Shown here: positions 12,155 through 23,698 of the stretch, one piece after another
Position numbering within the stretch: position 1 is the first letter of the stretch
How the letters are laid out: every line of letters begins with the position of its first letter
Assembly (NCBI GenBank): GCA_020726505.1
Contig: JAHLEZ010000003.1
Location: 3,224,001-3,288,000, forward strand
DNA: 64,000 nucleotides
Reading direction: 5' to 3'
Origin: Leptodontidium sp. MPI-SDFR-AT-0119
Lineage: Eukaryota; Ascomycota; Leotiomycetes; Helotiales; Leptodontidiaceae
The notes under the pieces: model-generated
Told to the model about the DNA's origin: nothing
Seen by the model: only the letters and a program-made list of their open reading frames with translations
The model's database searches: none
Made by a program: the position numbers and the translations under genes

Positions 12155-13218
12155 ATGTCGAAGCTCGAAGCAGCTAAGCTGTTCTCTGTTGAAGGACTGG
12201 TGGCTGTAATTACAGGTGCTAGCTCTGGTTTGGGGGAAGTAATGGCTCATGCTCTGGATGTTAATGGCGTAGCCAAAGTTTTTATTCTCGGCCGTCGGGA
12301 GTCCAAACTAAAGGAGGTTGCATCGAAAGCTGTGAGCAAGAATTTCTGATCCTTCCCTATCCCAAGCACAAAAGCTAACTGTAGTTTAGAAAAACGGTTC
12401 TCTCATTCCAGTCGTGTGCGATGTGACATCGAAAGAATCTCTGCAAGCTGCAGCATCCACAATTGCAAATCAAACGCCATTCATCAACGTTCTGATTGCC
12501 AACTCGGGATATCTTGGTGAGGTCACCAGTATGGCACCCAGGCCGGCAGGGAAGACTGTTGATGAACTTCAAAAAGAGCTGTGGGATAAGACAACGTAAG
12601 AAGACGCCAGCAAAGTTGTAAGCACTAACATAGCTGGATCTTATTTCACCTTTCTCGCTTTCTTGAGCCAGCTGGGAGCTGGCAATACGCACCCCAACAG
12701 CGTAGGTCAGAGTGGACTGCTCCAGAGTCAGTTCATTAGTACCACTAGCTTTGGCGGCTTGTGTCGAGCAGAAGCTCCAAGTTATGTCTACAACGCTAGC
12801 AAAGCTGCTTTGAACCACTTGACGAAGACTTTGTCAACAGAGTATGCTAGGCATGGCATCCGGGCTAATGCCATTGCCCCTGGTATGTTCGTCACGGAAA
12901 TGACGGAGGTATGCAACAGAATGCAATTTAATCTGTTAACAGTTGAGCGGGAGCTGACATTGCGGTAGGCCCACACTCCAGAGGGAGATCTCAGCGCCGT
13001 TGGTTCCATGCCGTGGCAAGCTATTCCTGCCACTCGAGCAGGTACGGAAGAGGTACACCTGGGCAGCGCTTCAATTTGACTTGATCAAATGCTAATTTTT
13101 CTGTAAGGATATTGCTGGCGCTGTGCTTTACTTGGCTTCTAGAGCAGGTTCCTTTGTGAATGGATGTATATTGCTACCGGATGGTGGAATGCTCTCTGTT
13201 CGCCCTGGTTCTTATTAG
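12155..13218 (+). pseudogene. Short-chain dehydrogenase/reductase with an in-frame stop
   Basis: Exons 12155-12331, 12390-12908, 12969-13052 and 13108-13218 encode a classical SDR: the NAD(P)-binding TGASSGLGEVM near residue 21, the NSG turn in place of NAG, the Ser-bearing strand STTSFGG, the catalytic YNASK and the C-terminal substrate-loop PDGGMLSV. One codon spoils the second exon: TAA at 12597-12599. The frame stays open and homologous on both sides (ELWDKTT before, EDASKVVSTNIAGSYF after), so this looks like a nonsense mutation (for example CAA to TAA). The alternative is excision of a 15-nt segment 12596-12610 that has a GTAAG start and a CCAG end, far below any usual intron size. Without repair the product would be about 128 residues and lack the active site. 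Function would be an NAD(P)H oxidoreductase of unknown substrate. Confidence 0.7.
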
Positions 13219-13576
13219 ATGTGCAACCGAGACGTTGCAGAAAGTGTTTCGAAAACTGTTATGTTATCTTCATCACGGGTTTGTACGTGATGAAAGCTTT
13301 AGGGCACTAGTGATGATGTTTTTCTCCTCGCCTGACTCGTTTGTTTGCTCCTTTTTTGTCTCATCACCTTGAACGTGCACTCTGGAGTTTCTGTTGATGA
13401 AATAATCTTGGAACTTCAACCCCTTCCCTGGAATAATTCATTGTCCTTGGTAAAGTTTATTTGGGGGGGTTCAATAATAGTGAGGTATCTTGATCGTTTC
13501 TGCCTCAACAGCCATATTTGCATGAAGAGGGATAACAAGAATAGTTTCCTCTAGTTAATTTAATACAGTGAACACC

Positions 13577-13770
13577 TATCCCCTTAGGTGCCATAAGCAC
13601 CCTCCCTATGGGCACGTGCCGCTACGCCCAAAATGGTATAGCGGGACCATCAGTGATCAAATAGCGTGTTCTAGCCTGAACAACACACTATTTCTCGCTT
13701 CTTAGGGGCTTGGTACAGGGAGTCCTACAGGGCTTTCAGGAGGGCGTTCCTGGTGGCACCTAAGGGGATA
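13577..13770. mobile_element. 194-bp MITE with perfect terminal inverted repeats
   Basis: The left end (13577-13593, TATCCCCTTAGGTGCCA) is the exact reverse complement of the right end (13754-13770). If the outer TA is the target duplication, the TIR proper is 15 bp and TA insertion as in Tc1/mariner elements would fit. No coding capacity. The inner right arm also matches the left arm of the larger element at 44151-44863 for about 26 bp with one mismatch and again in scattered blocks, so both belong to one family. It ends 30 bp from the stop codon of the next gene. Confidence 0.85.
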
Positions 13771-13800
13771 CTGCCTGCGGTATTCAAGAGCTATTTTTAT

Positions 13801-14601
13801 TCAACCATCGACGTGAAATTGTTCCAAGAACGGACCAAACGCTTTCCTCCATGTCTCCACTACCATGACTGGAAACTGACCAACACCAAATTCCTTCTTC
13901 GGCTTCCTATCATCACCAAAGCTATCTAATTGCTTCATCGTCTCTTCCACAAACTCCTCCAGCGGCATCTGCGGAGGACATTTCCCGGGACCACCCAATA
14001 TCTCTACCAATCTGTCTTTGAACTCTGCGTCGATATCTGTCTTAACCCACGGTGGATTAACCACAGTCACAGTGACATTTGCTCCACTGAGCTGAGCACG
14101 CAACGACACGCTCAACGAGTGCAGTGCAGCTTTTGTCGGGCAATATACAGGAAACAAAGGTAATGGGATATGCGCCAGACCACCTCCCACGAGAATGAAA
14201 CTACAAGGCTTCTCTTGCTTCAAAAAGAATGGGACGAGGCTCTGGCATACAATCATGGGAGTAGTGATGTTCGTTGTGACTTCTTTGACAATGGCTTCTG
14301 GACTTGGTGTTTTCGCGTCACTGAATTTGAAGAAACTCTGCACAGCAGCATTGATGATGACGGTACGATGGCGGGGGTACTTTGCGGTCAGAGCAGAGAG
14401 GTTCGATAGCAGGATAGAGATATCAGAAAAGTCGAAGCAGGAAGTTTGAAGTCCTGGATGCGAAGATGCGAGGGTGGAGAGACGGTCTTGACGCCGGCCT
14501 GTAGCGATTACGGTTTTGCCTTGAGCGTGAATATGGTGGGCTAGAGAGGCGCCGATGCCACTTGTTGCACCGATGATGAAAACGGTATGGTGAATTGACA
14601 T
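13801..14601 (-). CDS. Short-chain dehydrogenase, DltE-like
   Basis: An intronless ORF of 266 residues. The cofactor loop GATSGIGASLAHH (about 11-23), the acidic/adenine-ribose segment ATGRRQDRL with an Arg pair that favours NADP, the strand VIINAAVQ in place of NNAG, and the catalytic YCPTK are all present. The residue that should be the catalytic Ser sits in ILVGGGLAHIP, where related DltE-like enzymes have SSGLA; here both serines are Gly. A long C-terminal segment follows. The substrate is unknown. The start at 14601 is the only ATG that keeps the full Rossmann fold. It is not closely similar to the SDR at 12155, so the pair is not a recent duplication. Confidence 0.88.
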   Translation of the reverse strand: MSIHHTVFIIGATSGIGASLAHHIHAQGKTVIATGRRQDRLSTLASSHPGLQTSCFDFSDISILLSNLSALTAKYPRHRTVIINAAVQSFFKFSDAKTPSPEAIVKEVTTNITTPMIVCQSLVPFFLKQEKPCSFILVGGGLAHIPLPLFPVYCPTKAALHSLSVSLRAQLSGANVTVTVVNPPWVKTDIDAEFKDRLVEILGGPGKCPPQMPLEEFVEETMKQLDSFGDDRKPKKEFGVGQFPVMVVETWRKAFGPFLEQFHVDG

Positions 14602-17600
14602 TATGGGGATTGTGTTGGTTGATATCTGAATGAGACCTCTGACTTGGTAATATTGTGAGGATCTAGTGATACCAACACTTTATATTGCATGCTCAGTTCA
14701 TGCCGGCAGTGTTAACATCTCCAGAACGCCAATGTCCGGGGACCTAACTCCAAACTCCATAACTTACTTCCATCCAGAATCTTATCTCCATGGCTTGAGC
14801 CGCAGTCGGGTATGGACGTGATGTTTGGTCATCCCAACCAATTATTCGCGTTCGTACCTGCATAGACAGAGCAGGCGGCTCCTCATCGTCCGCAACAGAC
14901 TGGGCCGACAGTCAAACGAAACTTATGTATGCGATCAATATCTTAGAGTCAAGATCTAAAATAAGGATCGAAATATATACCATCTTTGAAAGCGATAGCG
15001 TGAATCTACAAATTCCGCGATGGCAGATGTGACTTCAGCAGGCTCTAAATTATGTTCTCCAGGCTAAGCGAATTTGCCCCTATCTCTTCTTACGCGAGAG
15101 TTGGGGTCCGTTGATTAGTGTTCAGTTCGAACATCATTAACACCGAGCATCTCCGTGCCTTCCCCGACACTTCCTTACTACTTTGGGGTCTTTATTTTAG
15201 GTCGACGGGAAAGTAGAACTGTAGGACAGATCTCGAGCAAGACGGGGGCGAATGGCAAAGAAAATGTCGTCTCGATGTCGCACCGTGATGAACGAGATGT
15301 TCCCCTAGTAACGGCCTATTGATACTTCTTCTTTGGGATACTATACGAAGCATTGCAAGGTATTTTATAGCCCTTCAAAACTGTAATTAGTGTCATCGGG
15401 TGCATCGATGGAGCCCCGTCAAGTCATCCAAACTCAACACAGAGGTCACGCTGCAACCCGTATTTGCTGGCTAACACCAAGTCAGGAAATGGAAACTGAT
15501 CCCAATTGAGAGACAATCTGAGTAAGGATTGAATGTCTTCCTAGATTTATAGACAAGCATGGCATGTGGTTCTATTCAAAATCCTCCGCCTCCTCCACTG
15601 CTATCTCCCCCTCCACCTCCTCCTCCAGAATCTCCGCCATATCCACCTGAGTCCCCGCCACAATTATTCGAAGCCGCCATAGCATGATTTGACAGATGCA
15701 CCGCTTGGTTCATAACTTGCATATACTGGGTAGCCGACGCCTTGCCACCTCCAGAAGGGACAGCAGCAGAAGGAACAGCAGCTTGTGCAAGTTAGGAAGG
15801 TTGGGTGGAAGAGGTCCGAATGTTGGAGGTTGAGATGGAGGCTGAGATGGAGGTTGTGGAGATGGCGAGCGTCCTCCGCTACTTGACAGCCCTCTTAATC
15901 TTGATCAAAGTCCCATTGTGAGTTCTTAGTCCAAAAGACTTCACTCTAAAAATATAATTATAGACAAAGTGCTCGAGAGGAGCGAACAAACTCTTCTTTA
16001 TATCTGCATGGAGATAAATGTCTCGGGAGCTTGCTTCTGTTGATCATCAAGGCTCGGTTTGCTTCTTACGCAAGTGGCGCTTCCTCGTAGTCCGAGCTTA
16101 GTTATTTGACGTGAAACTGACAGATGATTAAGCGTGATCTGCCTATGATCGATTGAGTGGAAGGGACTATCCGCCAACTAACGGGTAGACGGATTCAATT
16201 AGAGTAAATGCTAGTCTCTTGGCATGTAAGTCGGATTACTTATTGTGAATATGCCGCGGTGGTGTACATCTTTACTGCCCATCTTCGGAGCATAGGGACT
16301 TCTTCCAACGAGTATAATCGAAGACCAACCTCTAGGGGCTTGCGCAGGGCGAATACCTCATCTAGATGCTCAATGCTGTCCTTGGGGACTTCTTAAAAGG
16401 TGAGTCTCCTGATGTTGCTATCTTGTTTTGCATCCATCGAGTACTTGTTCTTCAGCTACTTACCCAACGCTGGACCCAATCAGTAGACGAAACAAGCGGA
16501 GAATGCTTCGAAAAATTTCAATCGCGCGATGGGACTGTCCTACCTTCTTAAACTAAGCTAGTTACAACTCGAGATGTGCATTTTGAGAAAGGAATGGTTT
16601 CTCTCAGATGTGACAAGTCCAGGTTTCTTCACTAGTTTTGAGGGATCAAATGGCTTTAAATCAAGTCGACAATCAATATCAAAATCTCAAGTACTGAACC
16701 TAATGTAGAATAGAAAGAATTGGTCGAAACTAGCTTTCACAACCAACATTGCCACATACCACGCCACGCCAAATCCCAAACTGGTACTCTCAGGAAGACA
16801 GAGAACGAATGTTGACTGTTGAGATGACGCCCAACACACTGCTATCCACTTTCTACCAATTCGCGTGACTCGATACTGCCCTTTGGCTCGCGCTTCTTGA
16901 AGATCGTCCTCGGTAATAATTTGTTGAGACACAGATATTGGGACCCAGCGCATACACGACGACCACCACCACCACAAGTAGTCAAGAGACAGACGTTACC
17001 AGGGCAATCCGCTCCACTGTTGCAGAATAACAGCTCTGAACATGACTTTGCACTCACCCATGTAAGATATTCCGTGCGGCGAAGAACTCCCTGAAAGACG
17101 GCGCGGGTACTTCTTGTGTGGCTGGCTGTGGGCTGGCTGACAGACATTTTATCAGATGAAAATAACAAACGAGAGTCACCCCAGAACTTCAGGGGCTTAC
17201 GAAGTTAAGCGAGGCCACCCTCCCAAGAAGTATTCAGATCCTGCACGACTCCGAAATCAGTCAAGCACGAGCAAAGAAAATACTATTTACTTAGAGAAAC
17301 TTAAACAGATTCTACTCATCGCATTAATTACCAACTTAGTCTCTCAATTTTTTGGGGGCATTTTTGTTTATTTGCTTGCGATTTCTGTACTCATCTGTCA
17401 TTAAAAGTATTGATCTTGTGGGCTGCAAGGGGCCTGTAAGCAATGCTAAACGACCATTTGCGAACGGTCATGCCCGAATGCTACCAACAGCGACATGTCT
17501 ATGGATAGGGTAGCTTGCAACGGTCAGCCTTGTGAGAGCCTGGTACCGATATACAGCGAGTGTTGGCTTGAACACAACGGCGAGACATGCGTTTTCAGCT

Positions 17601-17933
17601 ACTCAGAACGCGGGGAAATGACCGGATTAAGATGAAGATTTTCGTTGCATGCTGCCCAGCATTGTCCTGATCACGATGAGCGTCAATCTCGAAAAATAAG
17701 CTTAAGCGCCATTGCAGACTCTGAATCTCTCATGCCTATCAAATCGAGAATACCCCTGGTGGAATTTCTCCTCGGAAGTCAGGTTGGAAACGATGCATGG
17801 GTCTTGATATGAGGCGTGTAATTATTCGGTCTTCCTTCAGAAACACGTCGCTCCACGGCCCGAGTCCAGTAAACAGCCCAATGATCCGTCTATCTACCCA
17901 TCCAGCTCGTTCGTTCTGCCATTTGAAATGCCC
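14602..17933. other. Gene-poor stretch of 3.3 kb
   Basis: Only degenerate coding signals are visible. A Pro/Gly-rich fragment lies at 15583-15905 (separate entry). At 17147-17058 on the minus strand a 30-codon ATG-initiated segment ends in a good GTGAGT donor, but no downstream exon could be joined convincingly. Plus-strand ORFs at 16208-16551 lack family features. No tRNA or rRNA was recognised. Confidence 0.5.
15583..15905 (-). pseudogene. Frameshifted Pro-rich/Gly-rich protein fragment
   Basis: On the minus strand about 15905-15795 reads as a proline-rich tract (PQPPSQPPSQPPTFGPLPP). The reading then continues one frame over as an Ala/Ser/Met-rich segment (AQAAVPSAAVPSGGGK, then YMQVMNQAVHLSNHAMAAS). 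It ends in a glycine-rich tail (GGDSGGYGGDSGGGGGGG) and a stop near 15587. The two parts look like one low-complexity protein separated by a one-base deletion near CTTGCAC at about 15787. No start was found. Function unknown; possibly the 3' end of a decayed gene. Confidence 0.4.
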
Positions 17934-19473
17934 CTATATTTTGGCCGTCCAATTCCAACGATAGTCCAGCGATGCCCATCTGGCCATTGTGAAGCTGACA
18001 GTTGCAACGACAAGGACACCGCCAAAGAAAGCTACGAATCCGGTTGCTCCGATCCGCGGCAAAAGCTCGCCTCCGATTGGTATGCATACCATTGTTCTGA
18101 AAGAAAGTCAGCAACATTCAAGAATTTAGATAGGTTCTAACATACGCAAAAGAGACCACTGAGTATGAAGTTCCATAATATTGACCGTACTCATCTGCGC
18201 GGCACAGTTGGCCCAGACAGACAGGCGCCATGCTGATGATGCTTCCAGAGCCAAAACCAAACAATGGAGCAAAGACGTAGAACATGACAAGATTGTCTCC
18301 AATTGGCAGCCATAATGCCAATGTAACGAAGAGGGTCCACAACAACGTGAGAAGCATAGTGTTGAATCTGCCAACACGGTCTGAGACGTAGCCGGAAAAT
18401 GATCGACCTAGAGCAGAGCCACTGTATGTATGTCAGAATAGTGGCTCGCCGAAAGACAAATGACAGGTTCTGAGTTTAAAGGTCTTCTTACGCATTGAGA
18501 ATTGCAATTATGTTGAATCCTGTTTGGCTGCTGAAACCTTGAGAAAGGGAGTAAGTGGGAATGAGACCAAGTGCACCAAACAACACGAATTCGAAGCCTG
18601 CCAGGAAACTTAGCACATACACTCAATTGGAAACTGAAAGGAGCAGTATCAGATCATTGCAAATGAAATTGGTGACTTACAAGCGACCCCAGCTGTAGCC
18701 CATGAAAATCTTGCATCTAGGAAGCATCTGAGATCAATGGCGCCCCCATTCTTACGGGGAGGTAAACGACCTCGAATACAAATATTGCCAACGACCATCA
18801 AAGCCAGACAGATAAGTGCAACGATCCTCATGGCCCATGCCCAAGTCAAGTGTTGAAATGCGGGCTTCAAGATCAAGGGGAAAGTGATTCCACCTATGCT
18901 TGATCCGACAAATGCAATTCCGCTGGCCATACCCCGCTTTCTCTCAAACCAGTGGGCTATCACTGACAGAGCAGTCGTCGTGAGAAGTGCACCACTGAAC
19001 CCATTCAGAACGCCATAAGCGAGCATAAAATGCCAGTACTTTGTGCATTCTCCAAGGAGCACCAAGCTCACAACATAAAGCACACTTCCAGTAAGGATCA
19101 ACCATTTCGGTCCATAACGATCAAACAGAGGGCCAATTTGTACTCCAAGAAACAAGTTAAAGAAGATATTCACTGCAGGAATCCATCCAATGTCACCGTT
19201 GGAATAGTTCAAGAGCTGATGAGTCTTCCAGTATGATTGGAAAAGACCGACAGACGAGACGAGCCCGAATGTGCCCCAGATGATGCAGAACGATCCGGAT
19301 ACCACAAGCCATGCTTTTGTTCCGCCTTCAGGAAACGTGTAGTCGAGTCGTGATCGAAATGTGACGGTCGCCTCTACTTGAAAGAAATTCGAATTTTGTG
19401 TCACTTGGGCTTCAAGAGTGGGATGAAGCGTGGCGAGCTCCTCACCATTTGGTGGACTAGCTTCGCGAGCCAT
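17934..19473 (-). CDS. MFS monocarboxylate-type transporter
   Basis: Exons 19473-18681, 18597-18492, 18421-18146 and 18096-17934 give 445 residues. After a 50-residue cytoplasmic leader the sequence shows the fungal MCT/Mch-type start (PEGGTKAWLVVSGSF), about twelve hydrophobic segments and the cytoplasmic loop signature LFDRYGPKW after TM2 (cognate of the MFS G-D-R-G loop), with a second one, SDRVGRFNTM, in the C-terminal half. The motif HWFERKRGMASGIAF between TM4 and TM5 is typical for this family. Members export or import monocarboxylates, riboflavin or other small acids at the plasma membrane; the cargo here is unknown. The ATG at 19473 is the first in frame after an AT-rich upstream region. 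Confidence 0.88.
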
Positions 19474-20503
19474 AGGTATTGTGCAATTGAAATATGATAT
19501 CGACTTGTTTAATCGGGAAGAGCAACAATGGCTATTGGAATAGGAGGTATCAACAAAGTTGAAAAGTCATGAAATGGAAAGAAAATGTAGCTACAGTTCG
19601 AGTCACAATTATGGGCCTGAAGGGCGCGATGTCGGGGTGGGGGAAACCAATACTTTCCCCCAAAGAGACCTGACAGGTGCATTAATTAGCTTTACCGCCT
19701 TTCCAATTATCGTCAAAAATTTCATTATTCTCAATTAATTTAACATTCCCCCAATAGGAAATCAATTTGTACACATCTTGACAATTTTTGGCCGCCTAAG
19801 GTGCAGGTGCAGTTGGCTGGCCTTTCGTTGCGACCGTAGTCCGGATACTGTTGGATTTGGGAGTTGTTAGTATCTTGTCAATCAAACTATGCCTCAGCAT
19901 ATTTCAATTCTATTGCTTAGAAAGTTAAGTCTACGGAATTTCTAGGCGATGTGTGATGCCGAGTACTCCGCACTCGGATGTAAGTATCACGCCGAGAAAA
20001 GATCGATATTCATGTCCGATTCTGTTATTCGTCAAAATTGTAATAGTGTGTGTTAGTCTGGCTGCCTCTAGTTGGTAATCCGAGATGGATTATTTGAGGA
20101 AGTCGATGTACTATACGTTGTTTCGGGGAAGGGGGTGTTTTTGTCGGGTAATGCTTTATTTGCTGTAGGGTATCCGCAAGTATAGGAAATGATGGTTATA
20201 TGGACTCAAAACGGAATTTGACAAGAGAAGTGATAATGTGCCATCTCGTCCTTGATCTGGTCCTGTAACTCAAGAACAAATTTCACAAAGAAAAGCTGTG
20301 ACCTACGAGTTAGAGGGTCAAGAATGTGATTAACTTTGACAGATTATATATGTTCAAGCTTGATGAAATGTATATATAAATAAAAAAAACATCCTTAGCA
20401 TTAAACAATCAACGTCCTTGTGATAACCAAATACAACATTCCGCCAAGTTCCTTCAAACTTCAATTCTATAAGAGACTGGGTTCATTCCAACCCAAGTCT
20501 CAT
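19474..20503. other. AT-rich intergenic region
   Basis: Shared 5' region of the MFS gene and 3' flank of the next gene. It contains several AT-rich runs (for example 20375-20395) and no convincing ORF. Confidence 0.5.
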
Positions 20504-21759
20504 TCACGGTGGGATAACAATCCCAAGCGAGCCCCTCGACGATCTAGGGAGTTGAGTAAGTCTCCCTCTATGACCAGGCAAACTATCAATAAGACCTGGA
20601 TTATCATCCTGAATCTGTAGTGATTCAGCCTCTATTCGGGCCACGGCCTGAACCAAATTAGGCGCTGGTGTCTCAACAGCTACTGGGTGTACATATCGAC
20701 TAGAAAAGCGTTAGATCAAATGGTTCGGCTTGGCTAGGATTTGATCAGAACTTACTCCCATGCTCGTCTCCAGGCAGCTTCTTGTTCGGTCACAAAGCTG
20801 GCTGGGCCTGTATTACACAATAGAAATACGGTTGTGATTTGGGCTCTTCGAGCAGCTCCGTGGACGGGATGATTAAACCACCTACAGCACTAATATCAGC
20901 TTCAAACTTCAATAAAAAAGCCACATATAATATGAACATAGACATAGAAAAAAAATAAAGCAAGAGAGAAACTGCAAGAAGTGCTGAATTTGGCTTTCTC
21001 ACCCCTGAATAGCAGCCAAAACATTCTCAGCTGCCCTTTCAGATCCATACCCAAGCCGCCCCGAGCCGATAAGTTGAAAAGCTATAGAAGGACCCGTTAC
21101 AGCCCATGGCCGTCCAGGAGGAGGCATAACACCCAAGCCCATGTAGCAGTTTAGTGCATTTTGTACGCATTTTCTTAGGTGGCGCTCGGAGCCTACTCCG
21201 TTGAAAGAGGCGTTGGGATTGAATGGTGCGACGTTGACCATTATCTTAACCGCGTGTCTTGCGGGCCCGGCGAGAATACTTGTGGGAGAACCGGCGGGTT
21301 GTTGGCCGATGGGGAGAGAGAAGGCTTTAGATTGTCGTTAGTTAGCTTTCTGAATGTTACTTTTTAAGTTAGAAGTTTGAACTGGAGTTATAGATTTGGT
21401 GATCTGCCATTCTAGCGAGGGGAAGACTTACGAACCGCAACGTCCCCTTCAGTTGCTCGAGCACTAGCACGTAGAGTCAAAAACCCCGCGTTGTTAACTT
21501 GATTGTATAAGTCCATGTTGCATACTCCCGCCGGGTTGGTCGATCTAATTCGCCATTCGTGCTGTCGAAATGGCTGGGATTGTCGGTCATTCAACATTGC
21601 ACCGTCAGTTACTATTACGACTGCATGTGAGACTATGTCGACGATGTTACATCTTTGCAATATGTAAGTTGGACCACTTGCTGGTGCGCCATTCCAAGCC
21701 AGCACCGCTCCAGGAGGTGTCCCGCCCACGGGGGCAGTTCCTATTGGTATAGCCGCCAT
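20504..21759 (-). CDS. Unrecognised four-exon protein
   Basis: Exons 21759-21432, 21324-21003, 20881-20756 and 20699-20504 join in phase into 323 residues. I do not recognise the family. The N-terminus is Gly/Ala/Pro-rich (MAAIPIGTAPVGGTPPG), and the middle is a compact mixed segment with ILQRCNIVDIVSHAVVIV and YMGLGVMPPPGRPWAV. The third exon contains TVFLLCNTGPASFVTEQEAAWRRAW, and the tail is polar and Pro-rich. There is no signal peptide, no membrane segment and no catalytic motif. All three introns have GTAAGT or GTGAG donors and good branch sites (such as GCTAACTAAC upstream of exon 2), which argues for a real gene. Codon phase is consistent throughout. Start 21759 is the first in-frame ATG. 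Confidence 0.6.
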
Positions 21760-22049
21760 TATGGTTGTATTATATCCAGGCGAGGTTTGACAAAACTCTT
21801 GATGTGAAATAATTTTCTCTTTCAATGTGCTGTGGAACTGTGCAAGGTTGATCGAAAAGGCTTTCTTTGTTAGACTTCTGTGCGTCTGAAAACGGCATTC
21901 TCAGAGTAACAAAGGGTTGTGCTAGAACAAAGGCATATCACAAACATGAAGGGAAAGTAATGTGAAACCAATTCATTCCGTAGTCTGTGACCAACGGGAC
22001 TGTCTCTGCAAGAAATACGTCCAAGCTTTCGTTTAGCAGCGTCCAGCCA

Positions 22050-22909
22050 TCATTCTTCCTCATCATCAGTAGCCACTTCATCCTCACTATCATCCTTCTC
22101 CGAATCCGTTCCCAATCCACTCTCTGACTCACTATACAAATCCACCCCATCATCGCTGACTGACTGATTAGAATCCCAATCACTCCCAGCGTCATTCATG
22201 AAGATCTCAATCTTATCCCTATGAAAACCGCGCAGCTCGTCATTGCGCTCCGCACGCTCCAACTGTCTCCGCTCCTTCTCCTCGCGTCTCTGAAGATGCC
22301 GCTCCTCTCTCTCAACCTCCTTGTCTCGGATAACAGCCATGTACCGATCTGTAGTCTCCCGATGCGTCTCCGCGGAGTCGAACCTTGCAGTAGCTGGGTT
22401 CCACCACAAATGCGGCGGCATCGTGGGGTAGACGCAGCGCATCAAGTTCGTATACGTACCGTCGAAGCGCATGCACCATGTTGATAATGGGAGGACGAGC
22501 ATGAGCGCCACGTCGGGATTCTGTGGGAATTGTAGGAGTTCTATGGCGTTGGAGTAAGTGTCGAAGTTGTTCTTGTACTCTTCGTTGAATTGGACGCATG
22601 TGAGTCCCCAGCATCTAGCGGTGAAAATGTCGAGTTCCGACATGATCTTTAGCATGAGCTCGATTGGAAGGCGGAAGTTCTGCGCTGGTCTAATGCTGGG
22701 TGTTTGAGCTGGGATGAGTTGTTGATTGAGAGGAGGGAGTTGAGCTTGGGCTGCTGCTAAGCAACCGATTAGCATGTCACAAATGCAGAAAGATAATTTG
22801 GCAACTTACCAACAGGATGGGCTACGGGTTGGCGGCCTACGTGCTGAGCAACGACCTTCGGCTTCTTGCATGCTCGGCTGAGGGGAGCGCGGGATCGTTT
22901 GGCTGCCAT
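22050..22909 (-). CDS. Acidic F-box-like protein
   Basis: Exons 22909-22810 and 22756-22050 give 268 residues. A basic N-terminus (MAAKRSRAPLSRACKKPK) is followed by a weak F-box-like segment FRLPIELMLKIMSELDIFTARCWGLTC at about 64-90 (the LPxEL...I...L...D pattern of fungal F-box proteins). A Lys/Arg/Glu-rich helix, likely a coiled coil (about 170-205), and a strongly acidic C-terminal tail of Asp/Glu/Ser follow. Similar fungal proteins are numerous and mostly unstudied; F-box proteins bridge substrates to SCF ubiquitin ligases. Whether this divergent box binds Skp1 is unclear. The downstream gap to the preceding gene's start (21759) is about 290 bp. Confidence 0.68.
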
Positions 22910-23698
22910 CTTAAAGGCTGACGGGTAAAGGCTTTGACTGCTGGGTAGATGCCGTTTTGATGGGGTTCAGTCACATAGGAGAGTGCTGGTTTAAGTTTTG
23001 ATCGAGTAGAATCGAACAAGTAGAGAATCGAACAAGTAGTTGATGGGGTTGATTCGTTGAAGTGAAGTCGTGAGATCGCGCGCGTCAGGAAATGATCCTG
23101 GATCCAGTTGCGGAGCCGAGGGAGTCGCAGTCAACGATAATCTGTCCTTTGGTTATGAAGAGTCTACAACGGTTTCGAGTACCCAAGTTGTGTAGAATTG
23201 ATGGTGCTGGTGGTGGATGATGTCGGAGTTGGTGAATTTCGAAAGACAAGGACGGTTATGCGTCGATGCTGAAGGTCTCGAGTAAATGACAGCCTTACAG
23301 TTTTCGAATTCACGCGACTACTAGCATCTTCGGCGAACGTAAAGAGACAACTCGAAGCGAAATAACGTTGACTAGGCTAGGGGAGGTCAGCGTGCAATCA
23401 ATATGGTCTCGCTTGTTGGCGCGACAACAGACTAGGAAATTCAATGTATGAGCTACTTGCAAAACCGACTGCCTTGGAATTATAAGTCAGTGTGCGAGTC
23501 TGTCGTTAATTATGTCGAATTATGATTTGATTATTGTATACTTGAGGTCAAGTTATAACTATTGTACCATGTCGCATTCTCCACACAATGCTCCTGCCTG
23601 GAGAAGTGTAGACATCAAAACAAATCTTCATTGACATGAAATACACGGCCTCTAATTCGCCACATTATCGCCTACAGCAGCAAGCTCAAGTCCTCCGC
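22910..23698. other. Intergenic between F-box-like gene and KMO
   Basis: No gene seen. A short direct repeat (GAATCGAACAAGTAG) occurs twice, around 23010 and 23025, upstream of the F-box-like gene. Confidence 0.5.

Noticed and set aside
12155..14601. Gene cluster of two dehydrogenases
   Set aside because: The two SDRs are not close relatives, are convergent, and no biosynthetic core enzyme or regulator is nearby.
17058..17147. Short ATG-led exon with a GTGAGT donor on the minus strand
   Set aside because: Every downstream acceptor tested gives an early stop or no recognisable product.
17180..17225. Possible 5S rRNA fragment (GAAGTTAAGC-like string)
   Set aside because: Only a short string resembles 5S rRNA; the box A, intermediate element and box C layout and the pairing arms are missing.
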